From assembly GCF_007655305.1 (NCBI RefSeq), contig NZ_VLOG01000034.1:1-64000 (forward strand): a stretch of 64,000 nt of DNA, in the 5' to 3' direction. The notes below the pieces were generated by a model that did not search any database, was not told the origin of the DNA, and saw nothing but the letters and a program-made list of their open reading frames with translations. The stretch comes from Algoriphagus algorifonticola. GTDB taxonomy: Bacteria; Bacteroidota; Bacteroidia; Cytophagales; Cyclobacteriaceae. Below are positions 16,350-25,817 of the stretch, in pieces. The position numbers and the translations under genes are program-made. Numbering within the stretch: position 1 is the stretch's first letter; each line of letters opens with the position of its first letter.

Positions 16350-19025
16350 TTAAATATCAAACTTCACAGTAATAAGCGCATACCTAGGTTGAACCAGATA
16401 CGAAAAGGTACTGATCAGATTTTCTGAAAAGCTATCTCTTCTAATTGATCGGGTGTCCAAAATATTCCAAACTGAGAGCTTCAATTCCCAAGGACTTTTA
16501 GGACCCTGATAACTTAGAAAAGCATTGAGAAAATCAAAATCGCTCTGAGTTTGCGAAACCTTGTTCAAATACGTGTTATAAGTATAATCCGCATTCAATT
16601 TCAAGCCCTTATAAATATCAAGGTCTATTTTCACTTTAGGACTATGGGTGATAAATGTGTTCTCTATTGGTCCGGAATTGTAAACGTTAGAGGTAAAAGA
16701 ATAAGCCAAATCTACCTCCAAAACCTTGAAAAAAGTACTGGTCAATCGCGTATCATAAGTCTGAGAAAACTGCTGGTTCCTAACAGGAGAATCATTCAGC
16801 AATAAATTCGTGCTGAAAGAATTCCATTTTCCACCTACCTCAAATTTGAGTTTGTTCAAAGATTTATCGACCCTGATATCTCCATTCAGGCTTTCATTGA
16901 CAGGAGTCGCATTGACTAAACTCAGTAACCTATTGATTCCTGCAAAGTCGGTATTGGTGATGATATCATCCCTTTTCCGGATATAATTCAGGTTGCCAAA
17001 AACACTCAACCCACTGAAAAAATCATAATGGGAATAATTCAGATTATGAGTTGTAAATAGGCCATTTTCCAAAATTCGGTTTCCCTGAAAAAGTGCATTA
17101 TAATCCTGAAGCACAAAGCCTCTAGCTAATTTCTGGATATCCATAAAATTCGCCTCAGTCAGATATCTGTAGGTTAAGGATTTATTGGAACGAATATTCC
17201 ATTTGGCATACAGTGAAGGAAGCAGTAATAGCTTATTGAAATTTTGTTCATTATCTAACTGCAAATCTCTCCAAGCATACTGGTGTAGATTAAGCGTGGG
17301 ACTTATAACCCATTTATTCCATTTAGTTTTCCAAGTCATCCCTACATACCCGTCCTGAAGTCCAAACTCATTTTCATTTTCAAAATCAGAAAAAGTCTCC
17401 TCGGAGCCAACCTGCTCCAATTGGCCAATCAGATTTTGAGAGAAATTCTGATAGCCTAAAGTCCAGTTCAAATGATTGGTTGGATTCAGGATATAATAGT
17501 AATTGAAAGCAGCCTCCCAAGTGTTCGTGGTAATCTCCTGAGACTGAAGCAACCTATAAGTTTCTGCATCTGCAATTGGATATAAGCCCAGCAGAGGTTT
17601 GAGATTGGTATTCAAATCAAAAAGTGGATCAGAAAACTTACTTTCCCAATTGAGTTCAGTTGAAAACACATGACGTTCACTGGGAGCGTGATACCACTCT
17701 AACTTTTGCTGCAAAGCATAGGGTGTTCGGGTATTACGCGAGTCAATTCTTTGATTGATTTCTCCAAAATTTGAATTCAAGTCATTTGAGTTGCTTATTT
17801 CGGAGAGTTTTCCGAATAAACTGTACTTCAGATAAGTTTCCTCTTTCGGAGTGTAGGTCAATGCATACTTAGCCAATCCGGATTTGTTTTCAACAAAGCT
17901 CGAAGAGTTTAATTGCTCTTGGGTATCCTCGCCTGAATTTAGGTAGGTTCTCAGTGAATTGCTTCCCAGTTGATTGGCTGAAGTCGATGCTATCAAAAAC
18001 CCCGAATGCCTCCATTTTTTGCTTGGGGAATAGTTTAGATTCAATGCTCCTAGCGTACTTTGTAAGTCAAAAGCATTGGTTCTATTTGCTAAAGGAATCC
18101 CCAAATCTTCTGAATTTAGCTGAACTCTTGAACCAGATCTGGAACTCAAACCAGAAATTCCTCCACTAAACCTGAAATAATCCTGCAATGTGAAAGTCTG
18201 CTCTCCCACATTATTACTTCCTCCTATCAAATTCACATTTAATTTCGGAGCATAATAAAAAGCATTTACATGTCCTAGATATCTTTCCTCCGGTCCCGCT
18301 CCTCCGGTCAAGTCTCCGAAAACAAGGTTTTTCTTTCCCTCTTTCAATTGAATATTCAAAGCCAATGTTTCATTGGTATCCAAGCCTCTGATAGGTGATA
18401 CTTCATTGAAATTTTTCAGCACCTGAACTCGATCGACTGCATTAGCCGGCAGATTTTTAGTGGCTAATTTGGTGTCCCCGTCAAAAAAAGTCTTCCCATC
18501 CACCAAGACCTTGTCAACTTTTTTGCCTTGCACCTTTACCTCCCCGTTTTCATCCACTTGAAAACCCGGAAGTTTTTCCAATACATGTTCTAACTTTCGT
18601 TCCGTACCTGTGGTGAAAGCATCTGTTTTATAGGTTAAGGTATCCCCTTTCATAGTCACTGGAAGCTCAGACACCACCTCCACTAAACCCAACTCTGTAT
18701 CAGCTTGCTGAAGTGTCACATTGAGTGATTTTCCCGGATCCCATTCACTGATGTTTGATTCAAATTGAACGTAACCTACAAAAGAGACTCTCAAGAGATA
18801 GCTAGGACCTTCGGCAAGCGTAATTTTGAACCTTCCTTCAGCATTGGTAATTCCAAAGCCGCCGATTTTTTGAGTGCTCTGATTAATAGCCACTACATTC
18901 GCATAAGGGATGGGGCGATTCAGCGAGTCCAGTACTTGCCCAATAAGGGGTTTGCTTTGACCATATGCTGAGAGTGCCAGTCCAATGAAAAAGGCAAAAA
19001 GAAGTAATCTTTTAGAAAAAAGCAT
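16350..19025 (-). CDS. TonB-dependent-receptor-like outer-membrane beta-barrel protein
   Basis: An 891-residue outer-membrane protein. A signal peptide (residues 1-22) is followed by a carboxypeptidase-regulatory-like (CarboxypepD_reg) beta-sandwich at about 26-110 (GQVLDSLNRPIPYANVVAIN). A plug domain lies at about 120-225 (LPGFQVDENGEVKVQGKKVD, LVDGKTFFDGD). The rest is a long barrel of alternating aromatic strands ending in ALITVKFDI. This is the architecture of Bacteroidota receptors that are transcribed with GLPGLI-family proteins. It likely moves a peptide, metal complex or other ligand across the outer membrane; the ligand is unknown. The GLPGLI gene lies 120 nt upstream on the same strand. 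Confidence 0.9.
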   Translation of the reverse strand: MLFSKRLLLFAFFIGLALSAYGQSKPLIGQVLDSLNRPIPYANVVAINQSTQKIGGFGITNAEGRFKITLAEGPSYLLRVSFVGYVQFESNISEWDPGKSLNVTLQQADTELGLVEVVSELPVTMKGDTLTYKTDAFTTGTERKLEHVLEKLPGFQVDENGEVKVQGKKVDKVLVDGKTFFDGDTKLATKNLPANAVDRVQVLKNFNEVSPIRGLDTNETLALNIQLKEGKKNLVFGDLTGGAGPEERYLGHVNAFYYAPKLNVNLIGGSNNVGEQTFTLQDYFRFSGGISGLSSRSGSRVQLNSEDLGIPLANRTNAFDLQSTLGALNLNYSPSKKWRHSGFLIASTSANQLGSNSLRTYLNSGEDTQEQLNSSSFVENKSGLAKYALTYTPKEETYLKYSLFGKLSEISNSNDLNSNFGEINQRIDSRNTRTPYALQQKLEWYHAPSERHVFSTELNWESKFSDPLFDLNTNLKPLLGLYPIADAETYRLLQSQEITTNTWEAAFNYYYILNPTNHLNWTLGYQNFSQNLIGQLEQVGSEETFSDFENENEFGLQDGYVGMTWKTKWNKWVISPTLNLHQYAWRDLQLDNEQNFNKLLLLPSLYAKWNIRSNKSLTYRYLTEANFMDIQKLARGFVLQDYNALFQGNRILENGLFTTHNLNYSHYDFFSGLSVFGNLNYIRKRDDIITNTDFAGINRLLSLVNATPVNESLNGDIRVDKSLNKLKFEVGGKWNSFSTNLLLNDSPVRNQQFSQTYDTRLTSTFFKVLEVDLAYSFTSNVYNSGPIENTFITHSPKVKIDLDIYKGLKLNADYTYNTYLNKVSQTQSDFDFLNAFLSYQGPKSPWELKLSVWNILDTRSIRRDSFSENLISTFSYLVQPRYALITVKFDI

Positions 19026-19145
19026 TTTAGTTAAGTATGATGTATAAAATCAGAAAGCTGGATGAGTTTAGTTAGAAGATAGTCTAAAGTATCACATCTT
19101 ATTTCTAGCGTTTAGTCTCTCGCGTCTAGAATCTTGCTTCTCAAA

Positions 19146-19985
19146 TCAATTCCCAATTCGAATCGTAAACTGATTCCCATCTCCGGGCTTACCTTGATAG
19201 CGGTTCATCATTTGCTTCATGCTTTCCTCCTGCATAGCTCTAAACTCTTCTCTAGTGACTTCTTTTCCTTTTTTTGGGATCTGAATTTCGACTGGTTCTT
19301 TGGAGGGATTCAATTCAATTTTTTCACAAATAAGCGTTCTCCCCTCACTCTGTAATTCCAAAATAAGTCCAGGCAGACCAAAATAATTTTCAGGACCATG
19401 TGGAACGGGGATTTCCGGAGTAAACCAAGCAACTACCTGAATCGTGTCTTTCACAGATTCCATTTCAGTCATTCCAGTGGAAAATCTCTGTGAGTCAATG
19501 ATTCGAGCATAAATTGCTTTTTGAGCTTGGTAATTCCCTATTTTTTTGGATTCTCCGGTCAACTCCCATTCTACAGGTTCAAGATTATCTTTGATCAATA
19601 AATCTTTCCCCATCATTTCCTGCTCTTGAATGTAAGTTTGCTCTGCCAGGTTTTTATAAAGTAGACGATCCTGACTTCCGGTATTGATCATAATTTGCAT
19701 TCCACCGGAAGACGCAGTAGCTGGTCCGCCTCCCAAACTTTCTACTTGCTTCCAGTTTGATTCGGATGGAGTAAAAGACAATACATAGTCTCTTTCCATT
19801 TGTTTCTTCAATTGAGCTTGGATCTCTGCTATTTGCTCAGGGTTTATTTTAGTGGAATCCATGGATAGCTTTATCTGGGAACTGGATTTGTAAAAAGCCC
19901 TTCCTGTTAAGCCTTGGGCCAGCACTAAGTTTCCCAGTAAAAAGAAAGAAAAGAAGGCCGTGAATAGTAATGATTTGGTTTTCAT
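19146..19985 (-). CDS. GLPGLI family protein
   Basis: A 279-residue exported protein of the GLPGLI family, named for the motif seen here in ENYFGLPGLILELQ. I start it at the ATG at 19985, which opens a clean signal peptide (MKTKSLLFTAFFSFFLLG...); an upstream ATG at 20006 adds seven basic residues. The body has the family's pattern of TP...W-x3-E-T-K-KIGNYQAQKA followed by VAWFTPEIPVPHGP. The function is not established. The gene is almost always next to an outer-membrane barrel receptor, as here. The pair is divergent from a two-component system, with a 10-bp-phased repeat between them. Confidence 0.93.
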   Translation of the reverse strand: MKTKSLLFTAFFSFFLLGNLVLAQGLTGRAFYKSSSQIKLSMDSTKINPEQIAEIQAQLKKQMERDYVLSFTPSESNWKQVESLGGGPATASSGGMQIMINTGSQDRLLYKNLAEQTYIQEQEMMGKDLLIKDNLEPVEWELTGESKKIGNYQAQKAIYARIIDSQRFSTGMTEMESVKDTIQVVAWFTPEIPVPHGPENYFGLPGLILELQSEGRTLICEKIELNPSKEPVEIQIPKKGKEVTREEFRAMQEESMKQMMNRYQGKPGDGNQFTIRIGN

Positions 19986-20035
19986 AGTTCTTTTTGTTTT
20001 GCTCACAAATCAATAAATACTCTCAAAAACATTGA

Positions 20036-20064
20036 GTTAAGCACTGTTAACGAGTGTTAACAGT
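20036..20064. promoter_or_regulatory. three GTTAA repeats at exact 10-bp spacing (response-regulator-type operator)
   Basis: GTTAA begins at 20036, 20046 and 20056, that is once per helical turn. The last two also form a perfect 9-bp inverted repeat, ACTGTTAAC (20043-20051) and GTTAACAGT (20056-20064). The site sits in the 205-nt divergent region between the GLPGLI/receptor operon and the kinase/regulator operon. Direct repeats with 10-11 bp spacing are the usual target of OmpR/PhoB-type regulators, so the linked regulator is the obvious candidate. That link is inference. Confidence 0.6.
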
Positions 20065-20190
20065 CATTTTTTAACTTTAATAATGCTTCTATTTTAGCAC
20101 TGTGAAATCGAATAAAACTAAATTTCCACAATGGATTGATTTTCAAAATGCGAGATTCCATCTGGCGTTTGAACAACAAATTTCTAACAG

Positions 20191-21735
20191 ATGAAAAAGT
20201 TACAATTCAAGCGCATAGGTTTTTTAATAGTCTTCACCTTACTGGTCAGCATTGGCATTCAGGTTTGGAGAAACTACAACCAGTTTCTGCTGATTCAAGA
20301 GCAGCTAGTGTCTGAAATCCAGCAAAGTTTGGACAATGCTGTGGAGAACTACTATGCTGACTTGGCGAAAACAGATGTCATTACCTTGACAGATATGAGA
20401 TCTGAGGGTAAAAGCGATACAGATTCTGGAAACGTCAAGCAACAGATACAACATTTGAGAATCAAGAAACTGGACACTTTGGGGAGCTTTTTAGATCGAG
20501 TCGGCCAGAGTAAAGAACTTTTTCAGGCTCTTGAGAATGTTGAGAAAGGAGGATTGGACTCATTCCTATGGAAGTCTTCCGACCAAAAAGACAGCTTGAA
20601 TAATATTGTTTTACTAGACTCTGGTCGAAGTATGGGCATGGATAAAAAGAACGAGCTCAGGATTTTCATGGGAAAAAGTAATGCAGACAGTATCAACCGC
20701 TTGGAATTTCTGACTAGTAAAATCATCATTTCCATTACTAGAGATAGCTTAGATTTTGAAAAAATCAATGCCTATTTATTTGAAGAGTTGGACAGAAAAG
20801 GTATTGATATCAATTATCGATTAATTCATTTGACTGGAAATGAAAAAGAAGACAGCCTGCTTGTCTCTAACACTCCGACCATGCCTTTCAAGACGGTTTC
20901 AAGATCCACATTCCTTCCTCCGGGACAAAGTTTGGAGATGTATTTTGAAAATACGGCACTGACTGTTCTAAAAAGGGGAATGCTCGAAGTATTGACTTCC
21001 TTGCTATTTCTGGGAATCATTGGCTTTGCCTTATATTATCTATACCAAACCATCAAAAACCAGAAAGAAATAGCAGAAATCAAGCAAGATCTGATTAGTA
21101 ATATCACCCACGAATTCAAAACACCTATTGCCACTACCCTTTCTGCCATTGAAGGGATTGAACAGTTTAATCCGGCCAATGACCCTGAAAAGAACAGACG
21201 CTATTTGGGAATATCCAAGTCGCAAATGCACAAGCTCAATCAGATGGTCGAAAAATTATTAGAAACAGCCACCTTAGATACTGATCAGCTGATTGTCAAA
21301 AAAGAGGCAATCGACCCAGAGCCTTTATTGAGGCAATTGATCCAAAAATTTCAGACAATAGCTCCTGAAAAGAAAATTGACTTGATTTTGCCCGTACAGC
21401 TTAAACCAATTTGGGCGGATGCTTTTCACTTCGAAAATGTAATTTCCAACCTTTTGGATAACGCTGTGAAATATGGAGGGAATGAGATTCTATTAGGAAT
21501 TGATCAAAATGGCATGCATAAGATTCGAATTCACGACAATGGAGGAAACATTGCAGCAGATCAAAAAAACCGGATTTTTGAACAATTTTACAGGATACCG
21601 AAAGGAGATGTTCATGATGTGAAAGGTTTCGGGATAGGACTATATTATGTTCAGAAGATCCTAGAGAAGCATGAAGGAAAAATAGAGCTCTTGACAGGAA
21701 AAAACTCCACTACATTTATCACCTATTGGCCATGA
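20191..21735 (+). CDS. membrane sensor histidine kinase
   Basis: A 514-residue kinase with a first membrane helix at about residues 8-26, a large periplasmic sensor region (27-265), a second helix at about 270-288, then HisKA and HATPase domains. The phospho-accepting histidine is His307 (NITHEFKTP). The N box is SNLLDNAVKYGG and the G boxes are IHDNGG and GFGIGLYY. Its stop codon overlaps the ATG of the response regulator (ATGA at 21732-21735), so the two are translationally coupled. The divergent GLPGLI/receptor operon suggests it senses envelope conditions linked to that receptor. Confidence 0.95.
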   Translation: MKKLQFKRIGFLIVFTLLVSIGIQVWRNYNQFLLIQEQLVSEIQQSLDNAVENYYADLAKTDVITLTDMRSEGKSDTDSGNVKQQIQHLRIKKLDTLGSFLDRVGQSKELFQALENVEKGGLDSFLWKSSDQKDSLNNIVLLDSGRSMGMDKKNELRIFMGKSNADSINRLEFLTSKIIISITRDSLDFEKINAYLFEELDRKGIDINYRLIHLTGNEKEDSLLVSNTPTMPFKTVSRSTFLPPGQSLEMYFENTALTVLKRGMLEVLTSLLFLGIIGFALYYLYQTIKNQKEIAEIKQDLISNITHEFKTPIATTLSAIEGIEQFNPANDPEKNRRYLGISKSQMHKLNQMVEKLLETATLDTDQLIVKKEAIDPEPLLRQLIQKFQTIAPEKKIDLILPVQLKPIWADAFHFENVISNLLDNAVKYGGNEILLGIDQNGMHKIRIHDNGGNIAADQKNRIFEQFYRIPKGDVHDVKGFGIGLYYVQKILEKHEGKIELLTGKNSTTFITYWP

Positions 21736-22412
21736 GTAGAATTCAAGTATTATTAGCTGAAGATGAGCTGGCTTTAGGCATGATTATACAGGAAAGTCTG
21801 GAGAGTCGTGACTTCAAGGTAAGACTCTGCGAGGACGGACAAAAGGCTTGGGAAAGTTACCAATCCTCAAGGCCTGACATTATGATATTGGATGTGATGA
21901 TGCCTAAAAAGGATGGGTTTTCTTTAGCGGAAGAAATCCGAAAAATTGATCCCTATACCCCGATTATTTTTTTGACCTCTAAAAGTCAGACTGAAGATGT
22001 GGTCAAAGGCTTTGGCTTAGGAGCCAATGACTATGTACGTAAACCATTTAGCATGGAGGAATTAATCGTTCGTATCAAGGCTCATCTTGACAGACTAAGA
22101 ACCCGAAAAAATCAGAATGATTGGCTCCCAATTGGTCAATATGAATTTCACCCAACCAAGCAAATTCTCCGAATTAAGGGTTCAGAATGTCCTTTAACCG
22201 CCAGAGAAAGTCAACTTTTGCAAATGCTGTTGGAAAATGCCAATGACATTACCGACCGAACACTTATTCTGAATCAAATTTGGGGTTCAGACGATTTTTT
22301 TAATGCCCGCAGCATGGACGTATTTATCACCAAGCTCCGAAAAAAATTACAAGCCGATCCGGAAATTCAAATTTTGAATATACGGGGGTACGGGTTTAAG
22401 TTGGTGTGTTAA
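21732..22412 (+). CDS. OmpR/PhoB-family response regulator
   Basis: A 226-residue regulator: receiver domain at about residues 1-120 with phospho-acceptor Asp54 (MILDVMMPKKDG), the conserved Thr/Lys pocket in FLTSKSQ and YVRKPF, and a winged-helix DNA-binding domain at about 130-226 (LTARESQLLQMLL, MDVFITKLRKKL, IRGYGFKLV). I use the ATG at 21732, which overlaps the kinase stop; an ATG two codons earlier also exists. It is the cognate partner of the kinase just upstream and probably acts on the 10-bp-phased GTTAA repeats at 20036-20064. Confidence 0.95.
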   Translation: MSRIQVLLAEDELALGMIIQESLESRDFKVRLCEDGQKAWESYQSSRPDIMILDVMMPKKDGFSLAEEIRKIDPYTPIIFLTSKSQTEDVVKGFGLGANDYVRKPFSMEELIVRIKAHLDRLRTRKNQNDWLPIGQYEFHPTKQILRIKGSECPLTARESQLLQMLLENANDITDRTLILNQIWGSDDFFNARSMDVFITKLRKKLQADPEIQILNIRGYGFKLVC

Positions 22413-22502
22413 GTATTTCAACTTTTCGAAATTTGAAGCTTTGGAAAGGTTTCTAAAAAAAACTATTCCTTAAAATTCACTAGAAACCTATATTTCAAAA
22501 CA

Positions 22503-22811
22503 TTAAGACAGTTCTTTTTTTGGCTTAAGCTTTTCAAATTTCCTAGTAATCTCCTCACCATAAATGGGTTGTACAATCTGATTTCCTTTAAAGAATGGTT
22601 TGGCCGCATAGAGACCCAATGAAGAAATAGCCGTCCGAATTCGTTCCAATTCTATTTCATTCTTGGTCACAATCCTTACTTCGTAGCCCTGTTTATATTT
22701 TTGAGACCCAAGTTTCTCAACTTTTGAACTATCTTTTATCCTGAGATAGCCATTTCTCAGAAATGCCTCTTTTAAAATTTTAAAAGCCAAGTGTTTGGAT
22801 AATTTTTTCAT
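22503..22811 (-). CDS. small conserved-looking protein of unknown function
   Basis: A 102-residue basic protein without signal peptide or membrane helix. The start is the ATG at 22811; a GTG just before it would add one residue. It has an alternating pattern suggestive of a small alpha/beta fold: GYEVRIVTKNEIELERIRTA, then SSLGLYAAKPFFKGNQIVQP. The C-terminus is lysine-rich. I do not recognise the family. It is convergent with the response regulator gene, with ~90 nt between. The coding quality (no rare runs, good hydrophobic phasing) supports a real gene. Confidence 0.65.
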   Translation of the reverse strand: MKKLSKHLAFKILKEAFLRNGYLRIKDSSKVEKLGSQKYKQGYEVRIVTKNEIELERIRTAISSLGLYAAKPFFKGNQIVQPIYGEEITRKFEKLKPKKELS

Positions 22812-22814
22812 CAC

Positions 22815-23499
22815 TTTGATGCTAATGCTTACAGTTTTCGCTAAACTAAAAACAGGTATTAAATAGAGTAAACGGAAGATTTGAGTAACTTTTCACTGTC
22901 CCCAGCATGTATATCAAAGCAACAAGCTTCGCAAATGCGGCAGAATGATTTGGAATTTCAGATATTGAATATCCCTAAGAGAAGGGATTGATATTAAGCT
23001 AGTTGCAGATTATTTTGATTTAACAACAGGAATTTGATTGAATTAATAATTATCAGGCATATTTGTTATTACCTTAAACTAACTGTAATTTAAGAGAAAT
23101 ATATTAAATGTATATCCGCTTTCTTGCCAACAAAAAGAAATTACTGCCAAATCTAAGCCCAAATGAATCCAAAAGCTTCGCTTGCCTGCCGTGGCTGGGT
23201 CATCCGTCGCCCATGCTGAGTGAAGTCAAGCCTCCAATAAGTCAAACAAAGAAAATACGGCAATTAGCATGATTGCGGATAATCAGACAATATATTAATC
23301 TTTCCATTTACCATTTCTTTTGCGTCACGTAAAACCTAGTAAAGAAAATTTTTTTTTTAAATTTCTTTCACTAATAACAGAGGATAACAATTTGAGTGAA
23401 TTGAAGTAGAGAAGCAAATTCCATCCTTTTCTGAGTAAAAATATGCTTGAATTCAATTTTGTCTTTTAAATATTATTTTTCTGTATAATTCTTAAACCT
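22815..23499. other. 685-nt gene-free region
   Basis: No plausible coding frame on either strand. Most is AT-rich; one GC-richer patch lies at about 23170-23230. A low-complexity A/T stretch lies at 23341-23370. It presumably holds the promoters of the two diverging genes, but I see no clear operator or RNA. Confidence 0.5.
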
Positions 23500-25770
23500 A
23501 TGGAAAATTCATATTTCGAGGACAATCAGGACTTAGAGTTTCAAAAACAGTTGTTGGAAGAATTAACCCAATCTGGCACTTGGGAGCTAAATACCAAACA
23601 AAACAAATTGTCTTGGTCCCAAGGTGTATTTAAGATGCTGGGATATCAACCGAATGAGTTTGAGTTAACTTTCGAAAAAGGTCTTTCTGTAATTCACCCT
23701 GAAGATAGAAAGAGGGCTATTGACCATTTGGATGATGTACTTCATAGCTCCAAAGAATATAATATCAAGAAAAGGCTTCTAAAGAAAGATGGAACCCCTA
23801 TCTGGGTAATCTCGAGAGCAAAATGGATTAAAAATAATTCAACTGGTGAAACAATTCTTTGTGGAGCCTTTAGAAATATCACAGAAATTTTATCAACCAA
23901 GAGGGAATTGGAAGCTGCAGTTGAAACCAATCAATCTCTGTTTGAAAATTTAGATGGTATTTTTTGGGAAGCAGACGCGCAAACTTTTGAATTTACTTTT
24001 ATTAGCTCCCAGGTAGAGAAAATCACTGGATTTACAAGAGAGGAATGGCTGAATGACCCTGAATTTTGGCAAAAGCACATCGTCTCAGATGATCGTGAAG
24101 AAGCAATTAACTTTTGTCACATTCAAACTCAAAAGCAAAAAGACCATTCTTTCGATTACAGATTTGTTAAAAAAAATGGAAAAATCATCTGGCTGAATGA
24201 CCGGGTCAAAGTTGTCATTGAAAATGGAAAACCAGTAAAACTCCAGGGGATGATGGTTGATATTACCCGTGAGAAAAATATCACTAAGGCTTTACAGGAG
24301 GAAATAGCTCTCAACCAATCTTTTCTACACAAATTACCAGGGATCTTTTTTCTCTTTGACTTAAAAGGGAAAATTATTTTATGGAATCATAATATCGAGT
24401 TAATCTCCGGTTATTCAGATCTGGAAATAAGAGAAATGAAAACGGATGATTTTTTCATAAAGGAGGATCAGAAGCGGATTTTAGAGGAAATTAAAAAGGT
24501 AGCTGAGGAAGATAGAAACGAAGTCCTCATGGAGATTCAAACCAAAGATGGTAGAAAAATTCCGGTTCATTTTTCTGCATCTCTCATTCCATATCAAGGA
24601 AAATCATGCATTTTGGGTATAGGACAGGATATCCGAGAACTGGTAGAGTCCAAAAGGTTGATAGAAGAAAATATCGAGCGGTACGAATTGGTAACCAAAG
24701 CTACCAACGAAGCAATTTGGGATTATGATTTCAGGGAAGAAAGCTTACACTGTGGTGATGGCTTTTTCAAGCTGTTTGGATATGTTCCTTCTGAAATGTC
24801 ACTCAAAAAATTCATTCAACTCATTCATCCTAATGATCAGGAAAGAGTATCCCGAAAAATCCAGGAATACCTGACTCCTGATCCTACCAAAGCCAATTGG
24901 CTGGATGAATTCAGGTTTAAGAAAAAGAATGACATCTACACTTATGTAGTCAGTAAGGCAATTTTCCTTAGAAACAAAGAAGGATACATTACCAGGGTAG
25001 TAGGCTCCATCCAAGACATTTCCCATCAAAAGGAATACGAGCGATCCCTTAAAAGTTTGAATGAAAAATTGGAGCTTCATATCCGGGAATTAGCGTTCTC
25101 CAATCAGGAGCTTCAGCGTTTTGCCTTTATTGCATCTCATGATTTGCAAGAGCCCCTGAGAATGATCTCTAGTTTCATGGGCTTACTGGAAAAAAGATAT
25201 GGGGATAAATTAGACGAAAAGGCCTTAAAATACATTTCATTTGCTACAGAAGGAGCAAAGCAAATGCAGCGGATTATTTTGGATTTGTTGGAACATTCAA
25301 GGGTAGGCAGCCCTGACGAATCAAAGATGAATCTTTCTATAGAAAAACTTGTCAAAGAAATTCAGCTTTACCTCAAAAAAATCATCCAGACTAAAGCGGC
25401 AAAAATCACATACGATCAGCTTCCTACAATCCAAACTTTCAAAACCCCTCTTTTTCAGATTTTGATGAATTTGATATCAAATTCAATTAAATATGCTCAT
25501 CCTGAAAGAACCCCAATAATTCATATTGATTGTAAGGAATTAAAAACCCATTGGCAGTTTTCGGTTTCAGATAATGGCATAGGAATATCTCCTGAGTATT
25601 ATGAAAAGATATTTATCATTTTCGAAAGACTTCACACAAAAGATAAATTTGAAGGAACCGGAATAGGATTGGCTATTGTCAAAAAAGCTGTAGAATATTT
25701 GGGAGGTGAGATTAAAGTCAAATCAGAGATAAATGTAGGGTCTACCTTCACATTCACATTCAAAAAATAA
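23500..25770 (+). CDS. multi-PAS sensor histidine kinase
   Basis: A 756-residue soluble kinase with no membrane helix. Four PAS/PAC units are visible, at about residues 15-135, 145-265, 270-385 and 390-515. Examples are SGTWELNTKQNKLSWSQGVF in the first and ITRVVGSIQDISHQK closing the last. The transmitter follows, with phospho-accepting His547 in FIASHDLQEPLRM, a phytochrome-like HisKA type. The ATPase has LMNLISNSIKYAHP, SVSDNGIGI and GTGIGLAIVKK. PAS units sense small ligands, redox state or light; no cofactor-binding cysteine or FMN motif stands out. No response regulator is adjacent, so it is an orphan kinase. It is followed by a terminator. Confidence 0.93.
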   Translation: MENSYFEDNQDLEFQKQLLEELTQSGTWELNTKQNKLSWSQGVFKMLGYQPNEFELTFEKGLSVIHPEDRKRAIDHLDDVLHSSKEYNIKKRLLKKDGTPIWVISRAKWIKNNSTGETILCGAFRNITEILSTKRELEAAVETNQSLFENLDGIFWEADAQTFEFTFISSQVEKITGFTREEWLNDPEFWQKHIVSDDREEAINFCHIQTQKQKDHSFDYRFVKKNGKIIWLNDRVKVVIENGKPVKLQGMMVDITREKNITKALQEEIALNQSFLHKLPGIFFLFDLKGKIILWNHNIELISGYSDLEIREMKTDDFFIKEDQKRILEEIKKVAEEDRNEVLMEIQTKDGRKIPVHFSASLIPYQGKSCILGIGQDIRELVESKRLIEENIERYELVTKATNEAIWDYDFREESLHCGDGFFKLFGYVPSEMSLKKFIQLIHPNDQERVSRKIQEYLTPDPTKANWLDEFRFKKKNDIYTYVVSKAIFLRNKEGYITRVVGSIQDISHQKEYERSLKSLNEKLELHIRELAFSNQELQRFAFIASHDLQEPLRMISSFMGLLEKRYGDKLDEKALKYISFATEGAKQMQRIILDLLEHSRVGSPDESKMNLSIEKLVKEIQLYLKKIIQTKAAKITYDQLPTIQTFKTPLFQILMNLISNSIKYAHPERTPIIHIDCKELKTHWQFSVSDNGIGISPEYYEKIFIIFERLHTKDKFEGTGIGLAIVKKAVEYLGGEIKVKSEINVGSTFTFTFKK

Positions 25771-25797
25771 GGGGCAAAATTCTTATTGCCCCTTTTG
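25769..25797 (+). terminator. terminator after the multi-PAS kinase
   Basis: Perfect 9-bp stem AAGGGGCAA (25769-25777) and TTGCCCCTT (25786-25794) followed by TTTTG. The kinase stop codon overlaps the start of the stem. It separates two convergent genes. Confidence 0.85.
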
Positions 25798-25817
25798 TCC
25801 TCCTTAGCGAGAACAGA

